Of a stretch of 64,000 nt of DNA, positions 16,182 to 26,282 are shown piece by piece (within the stretch, counting starts at the first letter, position 1; the number at the start of each line of letters is the position of its first letter). The position numbers were made by a program, and so were the translations under genes. Under the pieces are notes generated by a model, which worked only from the letters and a program-made list of their open reading frames with translations, was not told the origin of the DNA and did no database searches. The DNA is taken from assembly GCA_018262975.1 (NCBI GenBank), contig JADFDG010000014.1, positions 50,691 to 114,690 on the forward strand, in the 5' to 3' direction. The stretch is from Gammaproteobacteria bacterium. GTDB lineage: Bacteria; Pseudomonadota; Gammaproteobacteria; Pseudomonadales; JADFDG01.

Positions 16182-17195
16182 ATGCGTGCCACCACCCCGG
16201 ATACCACTGCCCTGCCGGGCGCCTACGTGCTGCAGGTGGCGGAGTTGCTGGCGCCGTGGCGGGTTTCCGCGGATGAACTGCTGGCCGAGGGTGGCCTGAC
16301 CCGCGAGCACCTCGGGCGGCCGGAGTCGCGCGTGCCGCTGGTGGTCGCCAACGCCCTGCTCAAGCGCGCCATTGCCCTCACCGGCGAGCCGGCCCTGGGG
16401 CTTTTGCTGGGCTTCCAGATGAAGGTCTCGCACCACGGCTACATCGGCTTCGCGGCGATGACCGCCCGCAACGTCGGCGAGGCGCTGCTGATCGCCGAGC
16501 GCTTCGCGCCCTTGCGCAGCACGGCCGTCGACCTGCGCCTGACCGTGGAAGACGATGCCGCGGCGCTGTCGCTGGTCATCGACACGGAGCTCGAGCCGCT
16601 GCGCGAGATGGCACTGACCGCGGTGGCGGTCGGCCTGGTGCAGATGGGCGCGGCGATCACCGGCAAGCCGCTCAGCGGGCGTGCCGAGTTCGATTTTTCC
16701 CGGCCGGACTACATGGCGCGCTTCGAGGCGATGCTCGGCGACAACGTGGTGGCGTTCGACCAGCCGACCACGCGCATGGTGTTTGACGCCAGTTACCTGG
16801 AGTTGCCGCTGGTGATGGCCGACGCGACGTCCTCGCGCATCGCCCTTGAGCAGTGCGAGCGCGAACTGGCGGCGCTCGGCGAGCACGCCCAGCTGGCCGG
16901 CCGCGTGCGCCGGCTGGTCGAGGAAACCGGCCGCGGCGTGCCGTCGCTGGAAGACGTTGCCTCGCGCCTGCATGTCTCCACGCGCACGCTCAAGCGCCAG
17001 CTGGCCCAGCAGGGCACCTCGTTCAGCGAGATCCTCGACGACATCCGCGAACAGAAGGCCTTGCTGCTGCTGGCACGCAAGGACCTCACCGTCGAGCAGG
17101 TGGCCGACCGTCTCGGCTATTCCGACGTCGCCAACTTCACCCGCGCGTTCAAGCGCTGGACGGGGCAGACCCCGTCCGGCTGGCGCAAGGGCTGA
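16182..17195 (+). CDS. AraC-family regulator with N-terminal ligand domain (first copy)
   Basis: 337 residues. The N-terminal 200 residues match the 'Arabinose_bd-like' (PF12625) effector domain of OruR/ArgR-type AraC regulators. The C-terminal 90 are a two-HTH AraC domain: V-A-S-R-L-H-V-S-T-R-T-L-K-R-Q-L, then V-A-D-R-L-G-Y-S-D-V-A-N-F-T-R-A-F-K-R-W-T-G and P-S-G-W-R. It is transcribed away from the hydrolase gene, with 122 bp between the starts, and is probably its activator. It ends 7 bp before the convergent stop of the second hydrolase. Confidence 0.9.
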   Translation: MRATTPDTTALPGAYVLQVAELLAPWRVSADELLAEGGLTREHLGRPESRVPLVVANALLKRAIALTGEPALGLLLGFQMKVSHHGYIGFAAMTARNVGEALLIAERFAPLRSTAVDLRLTVEDDAAALSLVIDTELEPLREMALTAVAVGLVQMGAAITGKPLSGRAEFDFSRPDYMARFEAMLGDNVVAFDQPTTRMVFDASYLELPLVMADATSSRIALEQCERELAALGEHAQLAGRVRRLVEETGRGVPSLEDVASRLHVSTRTLKRQLAQQGTSFSEILDDIREQKALLLLARKDLTVEQVADRLGYSDVANFTRAFKRWTGQTPSGWRKG

Positions 17196-17202
17196 CGCCG
17201 CC

Positions 17203-18045
17203 TCAGGCGGCCGCCGCGCGCAGTTCCTTGCGGCGGTACTCTTCCACGCGCTCGCCGATCAGGGCGCGGTTGTCGTGCTGCCACGGGTGGAAGTCGCGCT
17301 TGTAGTAGTCCAGGTAGTCGCGCGCCATCTTGCGCATCGGGCCCGGCTCCACCAGCAGGAAGCGCACCATCTCCGCGAAGCCCTTGAGGTCGCCGAGCTT
17401 GCCGTCGCGTGCCACCATCCAGGTCATGAATGCGAACTGGTGCACGGTGAACATCACCGTGGTGATGGCCATCGCCCGCACGCGGGTCGCGTAATCGCCG
17501 CTCACCTGCTGGTAGACGTCGTAGGCCACCGCCTTGTGCTCGGTCTCCTCCACCGCGTGCCAGACGAACATGTCGCCGTAGGTCGCCTCGAGGTCGGCCA
17601 TGACCTCCGGGTTTTCCAGCAACTGGTTGGCGAGGATGGCGGTGAAATGTTCCAGCGCGATGGTCACCGCCAGCTGGCGCTCCTTCGACAGGTCACGGCG
17701 CATGCGCGCCAGCCGGCCCTTCACGTACTTGGCGATGCGTGACATCGGGGCCCCGTGCTGCTGTTCGATCTGTTCGTTGAACGCCTCGTGTTCCTTGCCG
17801 TGGTTGGCTTCCTGGCCGATGAAGGCGCGTACGTGCTTCTTCAGTTCCGGGTCGGTGAGCTGGTCCTGGTAGTTGCGCACGGTGTCGATGAAGAACCGTT
17901 CGCCGTCGGGGAATACCGCCGACATGCCGTTGAAGAAATGGGTCAGCCACGGGTTGCCGCGGTACCAGTACTTCGGCAGTTGCGCCGGGAACTCGAAGTC
18001 CATGCGGCGCACGGGAATACGCAGGTCGGCAGGCGAGCGGGTCAT
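17203..18045 (-). CDS. COG3687-type 'metal-dependent hydrolase' (second copy)
   Basis: 280 residues, clearly paralogous to the neighbouring copy: E49 in F-P-D-G-E-R-F-F, Q-E-A-N-H-x-x-E-H (78-86), A-L-E-H-F-T-A (130-136), W-H-A-V-E-E-T-E-H-K (162-171) and a shared A-Y-D-V-Y-Q-Q-V just after. All potential diiron ligands are kept, so both copies look active. The C-terminus shares Y-L-D-Y-Y-K-x-x-F-H-P with the first copy. The ATG at 18045 has a perfect AAGGAGG ribosome site. It is divergent from its own AraC regulator at 18197. Confidence 0.85.
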   Translation of the reverse strand: MTRSPADLRIPVRRMDFEFPAQLPKYWYRGNPWLTHFFNGMSAVFPDGERFFIDTVRNYQDQLTDPELKKHVRAFIGQEANHGKEHEAFNEQIEQQHGAPMSRIAKYVKGRLARMRRDLSKERQLAVTIALEHFTAILANQLLENPEVMADLEATYGDMFVWHAVEETEHKAVAYDVYQQVSGDYATRVRAMAITTVMFTVHQFAFMTWMVARDGKLGDLKGFAEMVRFLLVEPGPMRKMARDYLDYYKRDFHPWQHDNRALIGERVEEYRRKELRAAAA

Positions 18046-18196
18046 GGGTGTTTCCTCCTTCGGGCTACGGCTCCGGGTTCCGGCGCGGCCGGTTGCCGGT
18101 GTGTGCCTACTGTGGCTTGCGGCCCGGCCCGGCTGAAGGTTATCTTCGGCGGGCGATCGGTCATTTCCGGCCATTGAGGAAGGGCAAGCGCCAGCC

Positions 18197-19225
18197 ATGA
18201 CAGCCCGCCGCAGGACTTTCGACGCCCACGTGCTGGCCGGCTACGTCGACCTTGGCTGCAGCCTGCTCGAGCAGCGCGGCTATACCCGTGCGCAGGTGCT
18301 GGCAGGCACCGGCATCGCGGCGGCGGATCTCGCCGACCAGCGCAGGCGCATCGCCTACGAGCCGTTCGCCCGCTTCGTGCGGCGCGCGCTGGAACTCACC
18401 GGCGACGGTTCGCTGGGCCTGCAGCTGGGCCTGGCCATGAACATCAAGACGCACGGATTCCTCGGCTACGCCGCGCTGTCCAGCCGCACGCTGGCCGACG
18501 CCATCGACCTCGCGGTGCGCTACCACCGCACGCGCATGACCATCCTCGACCTGCATTTCTTCGTCGAGGGCGACACCGCCGTGCTGCAGTTCGAGGAGCG
18601 GGTGCCGCTGGGCGACCTGTTGCCGTTCGCCATCGACTCGCTGATCGCCAGTTTCTACGTGATGCGCACCCAGTTGATCGCCGGCCCGGTGCCGCAGGGC
18701 GAGTTGCGCCTGACCTACGGCGAGCGCGATTACCACGTGCGCCTGCGCGAGGCGATGGGCAACACCATGCACTTCGGCTGCGCCTTCAACCAGGTGCGTT
18801 TCCCGGCCAGCGAACTGGCGCGGCCACTGGATTTCGCCGATCCGCAGCTGGTGGCCATGGCGGCCGCCCAGTGCGAGGAAGAGCTGAAGAAGTTGCGCGA
18901 CGACGGCGGCCTGCTCGGCGAGGTGCGTCGCCGGGTGCGGCGGCACCTCGCGGAGGATCCGTCGCTGGAACGGGTGGCGGACGAGTTGCACATGGCACCG
19001 CGTACCCTGCGCCGCCGGCTGGCGGAACTGGGCACCAGCTACCACGAGATCGTCGAGCAGTTGCGCCGCGGGCTGGCGGTGGAATACCTGGTCACCACGA
19101 CCAGGCCGGTCGAGGAGATCGCCGGTTTGCTCGGCTACAGCGACCCTTCCAATTTCGGGCGCGCCTTCCGCCGCTGGACGGGCCTGTCACCCACGGCCTG
19201 GCGCGAGCAGTCAGCCGCGCCCTGA
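18197..19225 (+). CDS. AraC-family regulator with N-terminal ligand domain (second copy)
   Basis: 342 residues, same architecture as the first AraC gene: an effector-binding domain of about 230 residues with the shared G-F-L-G-Y-A-A-L-S-S-R-T-L motif, and a C-terminal AraC DNA-binding domain (V-A-D-E-L-H-M-A-P-R-T-L-R-R-R-L, then I-A-G-L-L-G-Y-S-D-P-S-N-F-G-R-A-F-R-R-W-T-G). It is divergent from the second hydrolase with 151 bp between starts. Probable role: activation of that hydrolase in response to a hydrophobic effector (inferred). Confidence 0.9.
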   Translation: MTARRRTFDAHVLAGYVDLGCSLLEQRGYTRAQVLAGTGIAAADLADQRRRIAYEPFARFVRRALELTGDGSLGLQLGLAMNIKTHGFLGYAALSSRTLADAIDLAVRYHRTRMTILDLHFFVEGDTAVLQFEERVPLGDLLPFAIDSLIASFYVMRTQLIAGPVPQGELRLTYGERDYHVRLREAMGNTMHFGCAFNQVRFPASELARPLDFADPQLVAMAAAQCEEELKKLRDDGGLLGEVRRRVRRHLAEDPSLERVADELHMAPRTLRRRLAELGTSYHEIVEQLRRGLAVEYLVTTTRPVEEIAGLLGYSDPSNFGRAFRRWTGLSPTAWREQSAAP

Positions 19226-19232
19226 TGCTGCT

Positions 19233-20294
19233 TCAGGGCAGCGCCGGTACGGCCACGGCTGCCGCTTCGCTGGTGGCCTGTTGCACCAGGTGGCGCGGCA
19301 GGGTGCGGTCATCGAGCCACTTGCCGATGTCGAGCATCGCCTCGTAGCGCTCCCGCTGCAGCATGACCGCATGGCCCATGCCCTTGTATACCTTCAGCTT
19401 CTTGTCGCGGCTGAGGGTGCGGGTGGTCAGTTCCTTCGAGGAGCTGACCGGGATGAGTTCGTCCTTCTCGCCGTGGATGATCAGCATCGGTACGTTGATC
19501 ACTTCGACATGCTTGCGCAGGAATTTCGATGACTCGGCGATGGCCGCGACATAGCGTGCCGGCAGCCAGTTGTGCGACACGTAGGGGTCGTCGAGCAGCT
19601 GCTCGCGCAGGCCGCGGTCCTTGACGATCAGGCGCAGGCCGAGGTCGGAGGGAACGGACGGGAAGTACGGGAATTTCCCGGCGCCCCATCCGGCCATGCC
19701 GATGGCCCAGTTGTTGAGGATTTCCGGCACGTGGAAGCCGCCCGGCAGGCGTACGCTGATCTTGTAGGCCGGTGCCGACAGCACGAGGCCGTCGAAGAAA
19801 GTGCGTCGCTGCGTCTGGCCGAGCAGCGCGACCATGCCGCCGAGGCTCTCGCCGAAGCCGAACACCGGGCGGTCGGGATACTCGGCGCGGAGGCGCTCGA
19901 TCAGCATGGAGACGTCGGAAACGTACTTGTCGTGGTTGTAGACGTCGCCGCGCGCGCCGATGCCGTCCGAGCGGCCCCAGCCCTGCAGGTCCATGCCGTA
20001 GACCAGGTAGCCCTTGGCGGCCAGGTAGCGCCCGAACTCGTCGTAAAGGCCCGAGTGCATGGTGGTGCCGTGCAGCAGCACGACGATGGCGCGCGGGTCC
20101 TCCTGCGGCAGCCAGTACTGCCCGAAGATGTTCAGTCCGTCCTCGTTGACGAAATTGTCCGCGCGGATCTCGCCGGTGAATACGGCGACCTCCGGCGGCG
20201 GCGGAACGTAGTCCATCCGCTTGCTGGCGCAGGCGGCGAGGAACAGGGCCAGCAGCATGACGGCTGCAAGGCGCAGGTACTGGACTGGCAACAT
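19233..20294 (-). CDS. alpha/beta-hydrolase lipoprotein, monoacylglycerol lipase-like
   Basis: 353 residues. A lipoprotein signal ends at L-A-A-C (Cys22), so the enzyme is membrane-anchored on the periplasmic side or at the outer membrane. The fold is a 'serine aminopeptidase S33'/Hydrolase_4 lipase: oxyanion H-G-T-T-M-H-S-G (75-82), nucleophile elbow G-F-G-E-S-L-G-G (Ser150), later I-H-G-E-K-D-E-L with the acid Asp, and G-M-G-H-A with the catalytic His. Likely substrates are lipid esters such as monoacylglycerols. It converges with the AraC gene 7 bp away and diverges from the dienoyl-CoA-reductase-like gene. Confidence 0.88.
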   Translation of the reverse strand: MLPVQYLRLAAVMLLALFLAACASKRMDYVPPPPEVAVFTGEIRADNFVNEDGLNIFGQYWLPQEDPRAIVVLLHGTTMHSGLYDEFGRYLAAKGYLVYGMDLQGWGRSDGIGARGDVYNHDKYVSDVSMLIERLRAEYPDRPVFGFGESLGGMVALLGQTQRRTFFDGLVLSAPAYKISVRLPGGFHVPEILNNWAIGMAGWGAGKFPYFPSVPSDLGLRLIVKDRGLREQLLDDPYVSHNWLPARYVAAIAESSKFLRKHVEVINVPMLIIHGEKDELIPVSSSKELTTRTLSRDKKLKVYKGMGHAVMLQRERYEAMLDIGKWLDDRTLPRHLVQQATSEAAAVAVPALP

Positions 20295-20525
20295 GGGCCC
20301 CCCGGGCTGTCCTTGGTGGACCCCCGTCCGGGGGATCCTTTGTTATGTGTGGGCACAGGGCTGTGCAGGGGAGGATTGTATCGGCATTCGCCGTCCGTGC
20401 CAGTGCGCTGCAGGGGAAACGGACCGGGGGCATCCGTATCCGGCTTGTCCTGCGCGCCCCGGCCGCTACCCTGTGGGCCTTGCCCGTGGCCATGCCGGCC
20501 ACGGCCACGCCCCCGGGGAACGGAC

Positions 20526-21335
20526 ATGGCAACGAGCGCGCGCGAGATCTTCCAGGGCCAGCTGCTGGCCGGCCAGGCAGCCTTCATCACCGGTGGTGGC
20601 AGTGGCATCAACCAGGGTATTGCCCGCCGCTTTGCCGAGTTCGGCGCCAAGGTGGTGGTGGTCGGCCGCACCCAGGCCAAGCTCGACGAGACCGTGCGGC
20701 TGATCCGCGAGGCCGGCGGCGAGGCGCTGGGCATTGCCGCCGACGTGCGCGACTTCCCGGCCATGCAGGCGGCGGCGAAGCAGGGCGCCGAGGCCTTCGG
20801 CCCCTACCGCATCGTGATTGCCGGGGCGGCCGGCAACTTCCTCGCCCCGGCGGCGCAACTGTCCAGCAACGGTTTCAGCGCGGTGGTGGACATCGACCTC
20901 AAGGGCACCTTCCACACGTTCCGGGCCACCAGTGACCACTTCGCGAAGGAAGACGTGCGCTGCCTGGCGATTTCCGCGCCGCAGGCGGTGGTGCCGATGC
21001 CGCTGCAATCGCACGTGTGCAGCGCCAAGACGGCCATCAACATGCTGGTGAAGACGCTGGCCATCGAGTGGGGTTCGCGCGGCGTGCGCGTCAACGCGAT
21101 TTCGCCGGGCTACGTGGCGAACACCGTCGGCGGCGACCTGATGGCCGCCGGCCAGCGCGAGAAGATCACGAAGTACCTGCCGATCCAGCGTTTCACCGAC
21201 GTGGACGAGATGGCGGATTTCGCGCTGACGATGGTCAGCCCGCTGTGCCGCTACATGACCGGGCAGATCGTCGCGCTCGACGGCGGCATCGAACTGCTCG
21301 GCGGCGGCATGATGTACGCCGCCACCGCCGGTTGA
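20526..21335 (+). CDS. SDR of the 2,4-dienoyl-CoA reductase type
   Basis: 269 residues. The segments F-I-T-G-G-G-S-G-I-N-Q-G-I (20-32), A-G-A-A-G-N-F-L (99-106) and D-I-D-L-K-G-T-F (122-129) are characteristic of 2,4-dienoyl-CoA reductases rather than ordinary FabG. The usual catalytic Tyr of Y-x-x-x-K is not present: Val164 occupies that place with Lys168 retained (H-V-C-S-A-K). Peroxisomal-type dienoyl-CoA reductases also lack this Tyr. The enzyme probably removes double bonds during unsaturated fatty acid beta-oxidation using NADPH. It stands alone on the + strand. Confidence 0.82.
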   Translation: MATSAREIFQGQLLAGQAAFITGGGSGINQGIARRFAEFGAKVVVVGRTQAKLDETVRLIREAGGEALGIAADVRDFPAMQAAAKQGAEAFGPYRIVIAGAAGNFLAPAAQLSSNGFSAVVDIDLKGTFHTFRATSDHFAKEDVRCLAISAPQAVVPMPLQSHVCSAKTAINMLVKTLAIEWGSRGVRVNAISPGYVANTVGGDLMAAGQREKITKYLPIQRFTDVDEMADFALTMVSPLCRYMTGQIVALDGGIELLGGGMMYAATAG

Positions 21336-21353
21336 TACGCGAGGGACGGCGCG

Positions 21354-21920
21354 TTACGGCGCCGCCAGGAACGCCCGCATCTTCGCGTCATTGAAGAAGC
21401 GCTGCAGCGTTTCGCCCAGCACCTCGTTGATCCACGCTTCGTTCTGCGTGGCGGTCGGCGCTACCGGGAAGCGGCGGTTCACCGTCGAGCGATAGGTGGT
21501 TTCGTATTGCGTGTCGCCACGCTGCGCGACCACCTTGAGCGCCACCACGATGTCCGCGCTGGTGGCCACCGCGCCTTCCGGCACCGTGTAACTCATTTCC
21601 TCGATGCTCATGCGCACCAGGTTGTTCGCCTCGGTGCCGGTCACCGTGTAGCCCTGCGCGGCAAGTCCGCGCTCGGCCTCGCTGCGCACGGCGGCGGCCA
21701 CGTCGTTGGCCGACTGGATCACGCTGCTCTGGTTGTAGATGCCGCCGCGCGAGCCGATCACGGCGTCCTTGCGGTTGTCGGTGACCATCACCGACACCGT
21801 CTGGTTGCGGCCGAAGTGTTCGTTCGCAACGGTGAGTACCGGGGTGACGTTGATGGTCTGCGGGCTCAGGGCGCAGGCGCCCAGGGTGAGGGCAGCGAGG
21901 GCGGCAAGCAGGATGCGCAC
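21354..21920 (-). CDS. yajG: YajG-family lipoprotein
   Basis: 188 residues from a GTG start at 21920, chosen because GAGGAG lies 9 bp upstream and the next residues form a lipoprotein signal (V-R-I-L-L-A-A-L-A-A-L-T-L-G-A-C). The mature part starts A-L-S-P-Q-T-I-N-V-T-P and contains V-M-V-T-D-N-R-K-D and G-S-R-G-G-I-Y, conserved in the YajG lipoprotein family of unknown function. It is probably outer-membrane-anchored. It follows ispB on the same strand by 46 bp. Confidence 0.8.
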   Translation of the reverse strand: MRILLAALAALTLGACALSPQTINVTPVLTVANEHFGRNQTVSVMVTDNRKDAVIGSRGGIYNQSSVIQSANDVAAAVRSEAERGLAAQGYTVTGTEANNLVRMSIEEMSYTVPEGAVATSADIVVALKVVAQRGDTQYETTYRSTVNRRFPVAPTATQNEAWINEVLGETLQRFFNDAKMRAFLAAP

Positions 21921-21966
21921 GGCGGGATTCTCCTCGGGAGCGTGGGGCTGTTCGTATGACAACGGA

Positions 21967-22947
21967 TCAGTGGCTGCGTTGCACCGCGAGGTGCGCGAGG
22001 GCTTCCAGCGCGTCGCGATAGCGCGACGGCGGCAGCCCTGCCAGCAGCGCGATGGCCTGCCCGGCCTGCGCATCGGCCATGCGGCGCGTGTACTCCAGCC
22101 CGCCACTGCGGCGCACGGCGGCAATCACCGCGTCGAGCTTGTCCAGGCCGCCGCTGCGGATGGCGTCGCGCACCAGCGCCGCGTCGTCCGCCGCGCCCTG
22201 GCGCATCACGTAGATCAGCGGCAGGGTCGGCTTGCCCTCGGCAAGGTCGTCGCCCACGTTCTTGCCCATCTCCGCGGCATCGCCCTCGTAGTCCAGCACG
22301 TCGTCGATCAACTGGAAGGCAATGCCCACGTGCTTGGCGTAGTCGCCCAGCAGGCGGCGGTTGCGCGTGGCCTCGGCCTCGTCGCGGGCGCCCAGCACCG
22401 CGCCGGCCTCGGCGGCCGACTCGAACATCTTGGCGGTCTTGGCGTGGATGACCTTAAGGTAGCGCTCCTCGGTGGTGTCCGGGTCGCGCACGTTCAGCAA
22501 CTGCAGAACCTCGCCCTCGGAGATCACGTTGGTGCCGTCGGCGAGAATCTCCAGCAGGCGCATGTCGTGAAGTTCGACGGTGAGCTGGTAGGCGCGGGAG
22601 ATCATGAAGTCGCCAACCAGCACTGCCGCCGGGTTGCCCCACACGGCATTCACGGTGGGACGGCCGCGGCGCAGGTCCGAGGCGTCCACCACGTCGTCGT
22701 GCAGCAGCGTGGAGGTGTGCAGCAGCTCGATGATGGCCGCCACGTTCACGTGGCGATCGCCCGTGTAGCCCCCGGCCCGGGCCGCCAGCAGGCTCACCAG
22801 GGGCCGCAGCCGCTTGCCGCCACTCTTTACAATGTACTCGGCGACTTCACGGATCAGCGGGACCTGGGTGTCCAGTCGCTGCAGGATGAACCGGTCCACG
22901 GCCGCGAAGTCTTCGGCGACCGTCGCCACGATGTCCTTGAATTGCAT
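21967..22947 (-). CDS. ispB: octaprenyl diphosphate synthase
   Basis: 326 residues, trans-isoprenyl diphosphate synthase. First aspartate-rich motif D-D-V-V-D (84-88), G-G-K-R-L-R-P (43-49) for substrate binding, and second motif D-D-V-L-D (215-219). Two Mg2+-binding D-D-x-x-D motifs and the length fit long-chain (C40) synthases that make the ubiquinone side chain. It is divergent from rplU-rpmA-obgE, the usual gammaproteobacterial arrangement, with 222 bp between. Confidence 0.95.
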   Translation of the reverse strand: MQFKDIVATVAEDFAAVDRFILQRLDTQVPLIREVAEYIVKSGGKRLRPLVSLLAARAGGYTGDRHVNVAAIIELLHTSTLLHDDVVDASDLRRGRPTVNAVWGNPAAVLVGDFMISRAYQLTVELHDMRLLEILADGTNVISEGEVLQLLNVRDPDTTEERYLKVIHAKTAKMFESAAEAGAVLGARDEAEATRNRRLLGDYAKHVGIAFQLIDDVLDYEGDAAEMGKNVGDDLAEGKPTLPLIYVMRQGAADDAALVRDAIRSGGLDKLDAVIAAVRRSGGLEYTRRMADAQAGQAIALLAGLPPSRYRDALEALAHLAVQRSH

Positions 22948-23062
22948 GGATTTTCCGGGCAGAGGGGCGGGCGGGGCCGACGGTGCCGGCCGGATGCGCG
23001 CATTCTGGGAGCCGGGCGGGGGGGCGTCAAGGAAGGCCGGCAGCCCTGCCGCAGGCCGGTAC

Positions 23063-23091
23063 TTGCCTCGCGGGGTGCCTTTCCCTAGAAT
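23063..23091 (+). promoter_or_regulatory. sigma-70 promoter of rplU operon
   Basis: -35 TTGCCT (23063-23068) and -10 TAGAAT (23086-23091) with a 17-bp spacer, about 78 bp before the rplU start. Confidence 0.65.
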
Positions 23092-23169
23092 TGCGCGCCC
23101 AACTGTTGCGACCCTGGTCCTTCAAACGGCCTCACCGGCCTGCCAGGCGCCATCCATAGAGGAAACACC

Positions 23170-23481
23170 ATGTACGCGGTCATCCGTACCGGCGGCAAAC
23201 AGCTCCGCGTCGCCGAAGGCGATGTCGTCAAAGTAGAGCTGCTGCAGGCCGACCAGGGTCAGCAAGTCGAATTCAACGAAGTCCTGATGGTTGCCGACGG
23301 CGCCAACGTGAAAGTGGGCAAGCCGGTTGTTGCCGGCGCCACGGTCACCGGTGAAGTCACCCAGATCGGCCGTCACGACAAGATCCACATCATCAAGTTC
23401 CGTCGCCGCAAGCACTACCGCAAGCAGCAGGGCCACCGCCAGTGGTTCACGGAAGTGAAGATCACCGGCATCAAGGCCTGA
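23170..23481 (+). CDS. rplU: 50S ribosomal protein L21
   Basis: 103 residues, full length. [14 protein letters not shown] at the start and the basic [15 protein letters not shown] in the C-terminal half are diagnostic of L21, which binds 23S rRNA. A GAGG ribosome site precedes the ATG. It heads the rplU-rpmA unit, 27 bp before rpmA. Confidence 0.98.
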   Translation: MYAVIRTGGKQLRVAEGDVVKVELLQADQGQQVEFNEVLMVADGANVKVGKPVVAGATVTGEVTQIGRHDKIHIIKFRRRKHYRKQQGHRQWFTEVKITGIKA

Positions 23482-23507
23482 TCGGACAGGTATAGGAGCA
23501 GACTGCC

Positions 23508-23768
23508 ATGGCACACAAAAAAGCCGCGGGCTCATCCCGCAACGGTCGCGACAGTGAAAGCAAACGCCTTGGCGTGAAGGTGTACGGTGGCCAGCAGGTC
23601 GTCGCCGGCAACATCATCATCCGCCAGCGTGGCACCAAGGTTCATGCCGGTACCGGCGTGGGCATGGGTCGTGACCACACCCTGTACGCCACCGTCGACG
23701 GCACGGTGAAGTTCGAGGTGAAGGGCAAGGACAACCGCAAGCAGGTCACCGTCGTACCGGCGGCCTGA
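23508..23768 (+). CDS. rpmA: 50S ribosomal protein L27
   Basis: 86 residues. The start [16 protein letters not shown] and the middle G-G-Q-x-V-x-A-G-N-I-I-x-R-Q-R-G-T are diagnostic. Its flexible N-terminus reaches the peptidyl-transferase centre. A strong terminator lies 30 bp downstream, so obgE is partly or wholly transcribed separately. Confidence 0.98.
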   Translation: MAHKKAAGSSRNGRDSESKRLGVKVYGGQQVVAGNIIIRQRGTKVHAGTGVGMGRDHTLYATVDGTVKFEVKGKDNRKQVTVVPAA

Positions 23769-23783
23769 TCCGGGTCCCGGTAG

Positions 23784-25094
<1,311 letters not shown>

Positions 25095-25106
25095 AGCGGA
25101 CGCAAC

Positions 25107-26234
25107 ATGAACCATCGTGAACAACTGCGTGACGTGCGCCGCTGGGTCGTGAAGATCGGCAGCGCGCTGCTCACCAACAACGGCCGTGGCCTGGATGCCA
25201 TCGCGATCGCCGCCTGGGCCGACCAGATCGCCGCGCTGCGCGCGAGCGGCGCCCAGGTGGTGCTGGTGTCCAGCGGCGCGGTCGCCGAGGGCATGGTGCG
25301 CCTGGGCCTGTCGGCGCGGCCGGATTCCATCCACGAGTTGCAGGCCTGCGCCGCCGTCGGCCAGATGGGCCTGGTGCAGGTGTGGGAGTCGCTGTTCGCC
25401 CGGCATGGCCTGCGCACGGCGCAGGTGCTGCTGACGCACGAAGACCTGTCCGATCGTCGTCGTTACCTGAACGCGCGCTCCACGCTGCGCACGCTGCTGG
25501 AGTTCGGCGTGATCCCGGTGGTCAACGAGAACGACACCGTGGTCACCGACGAGATCCGTTTCGGCGACAACGACACGCTCGGTGCGCTGGTCACCAACCT
25601 GGTCGACGCCGAGGCGCTGATGATCCTCACCGACCAGAAAGGTATGTTCGAGCGCGATCCGCGCGTCGACCCCGATGCGCCGCTGATCAGCCAGGCATTC
25701 GCTTCCGATGAATCGCTGGTGGCCAAGGCCACCGGTTCCAGTGCCAGCGGCCTGGGTCGTGGCGGCATGGCCACCAAGATCCGTGCCGCGCGCCTGGCCG
25801 CGCGCTCCGGCGCGAAGACGGTGATCGTTGGTGGTCGTTACGAAAACGTGGTGACGCGCGTGGCGGCCGGCGAGGACATCGGCACGCTGCTGCTGCCGGA
25901 CACCGGCCCCATGGTCGCGCGCAAGCAATGGATTGCCGGCCACCTGCAGATGCGCGGCACGCTGGTGCTCGATGATGGCGCCGTGCGCGTGCTGCGCGAG
26001 GGCGGCAAGAGCCTGCTGCCGGTCGGCGTGCGCGAAGTGCGCGGCGACTTCTCGCGTGGCGAAGTGGTGTCCTGCGTGGATGCCGAAGGCCGCGAGGTGG
26101 CACGCGGCCTGGCCAACTACGGCGCCGAGGAGGCCCGTCGCATCGCCGGCGCGCGCACCCCGCAGATCGCCGAGCGCCTCGGCTACGTCGATGACGCCGA
26201 GATGATCCACCGCGACAACCTCGTCGTGCTCTGA
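25107..26234 (+). CDS. proB: glutamate 5-kinase
   Basis: 375 residues with both domains: an amino-acid kinase domain ([11 protein letters not shown] near the start, [17 protein letters not shown] and the G-x-G-x-M-x-T-K-x-x-A-A-R segment) and a C-terminal PUA domain. It phosphorylates glutamate in the first step of proline synthesis. Gammaproteobacteria often keep proB next to obgE. proA is not in the window. Confidence 0.97.
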   Translation: MNHREQLRDVRRWVVKIGSALLTNNGRGLDAIAIAAWADQIAALRASGAQVVLVSSGAVAEGMVRLGLSARPDSIHELQACAAVGQMGLVQVWESLFARHGLRTAQVLLTHEDLSDRRRYLNARSTLRTLLEFGVIPVVNENDTVVTDEIRFGDNDTLGALVTNLVDAEALMILTDQKGMFERDPRVDPDAPLISQAFASDESLVAKATGSSASGLGRGGMATKIRAARLAARSGAKTVIVGGRYENVVTRVAAGEDIGTLLLPDTGPMVARKQWIAGHLQMRGTLVLDDGAVRVLREGGKSLLPVGVREVRGDFSRGEVVSCVDAEGREVARGLANYGAEEARRIAGARTPQIAERLGYVDDAEMIHRDNLVVL

Positions 26235-26282
26235 ACCGCGCGCAGCCATGCGCGCACCGTTCCCTGCCTGGAGATTCCCGCG

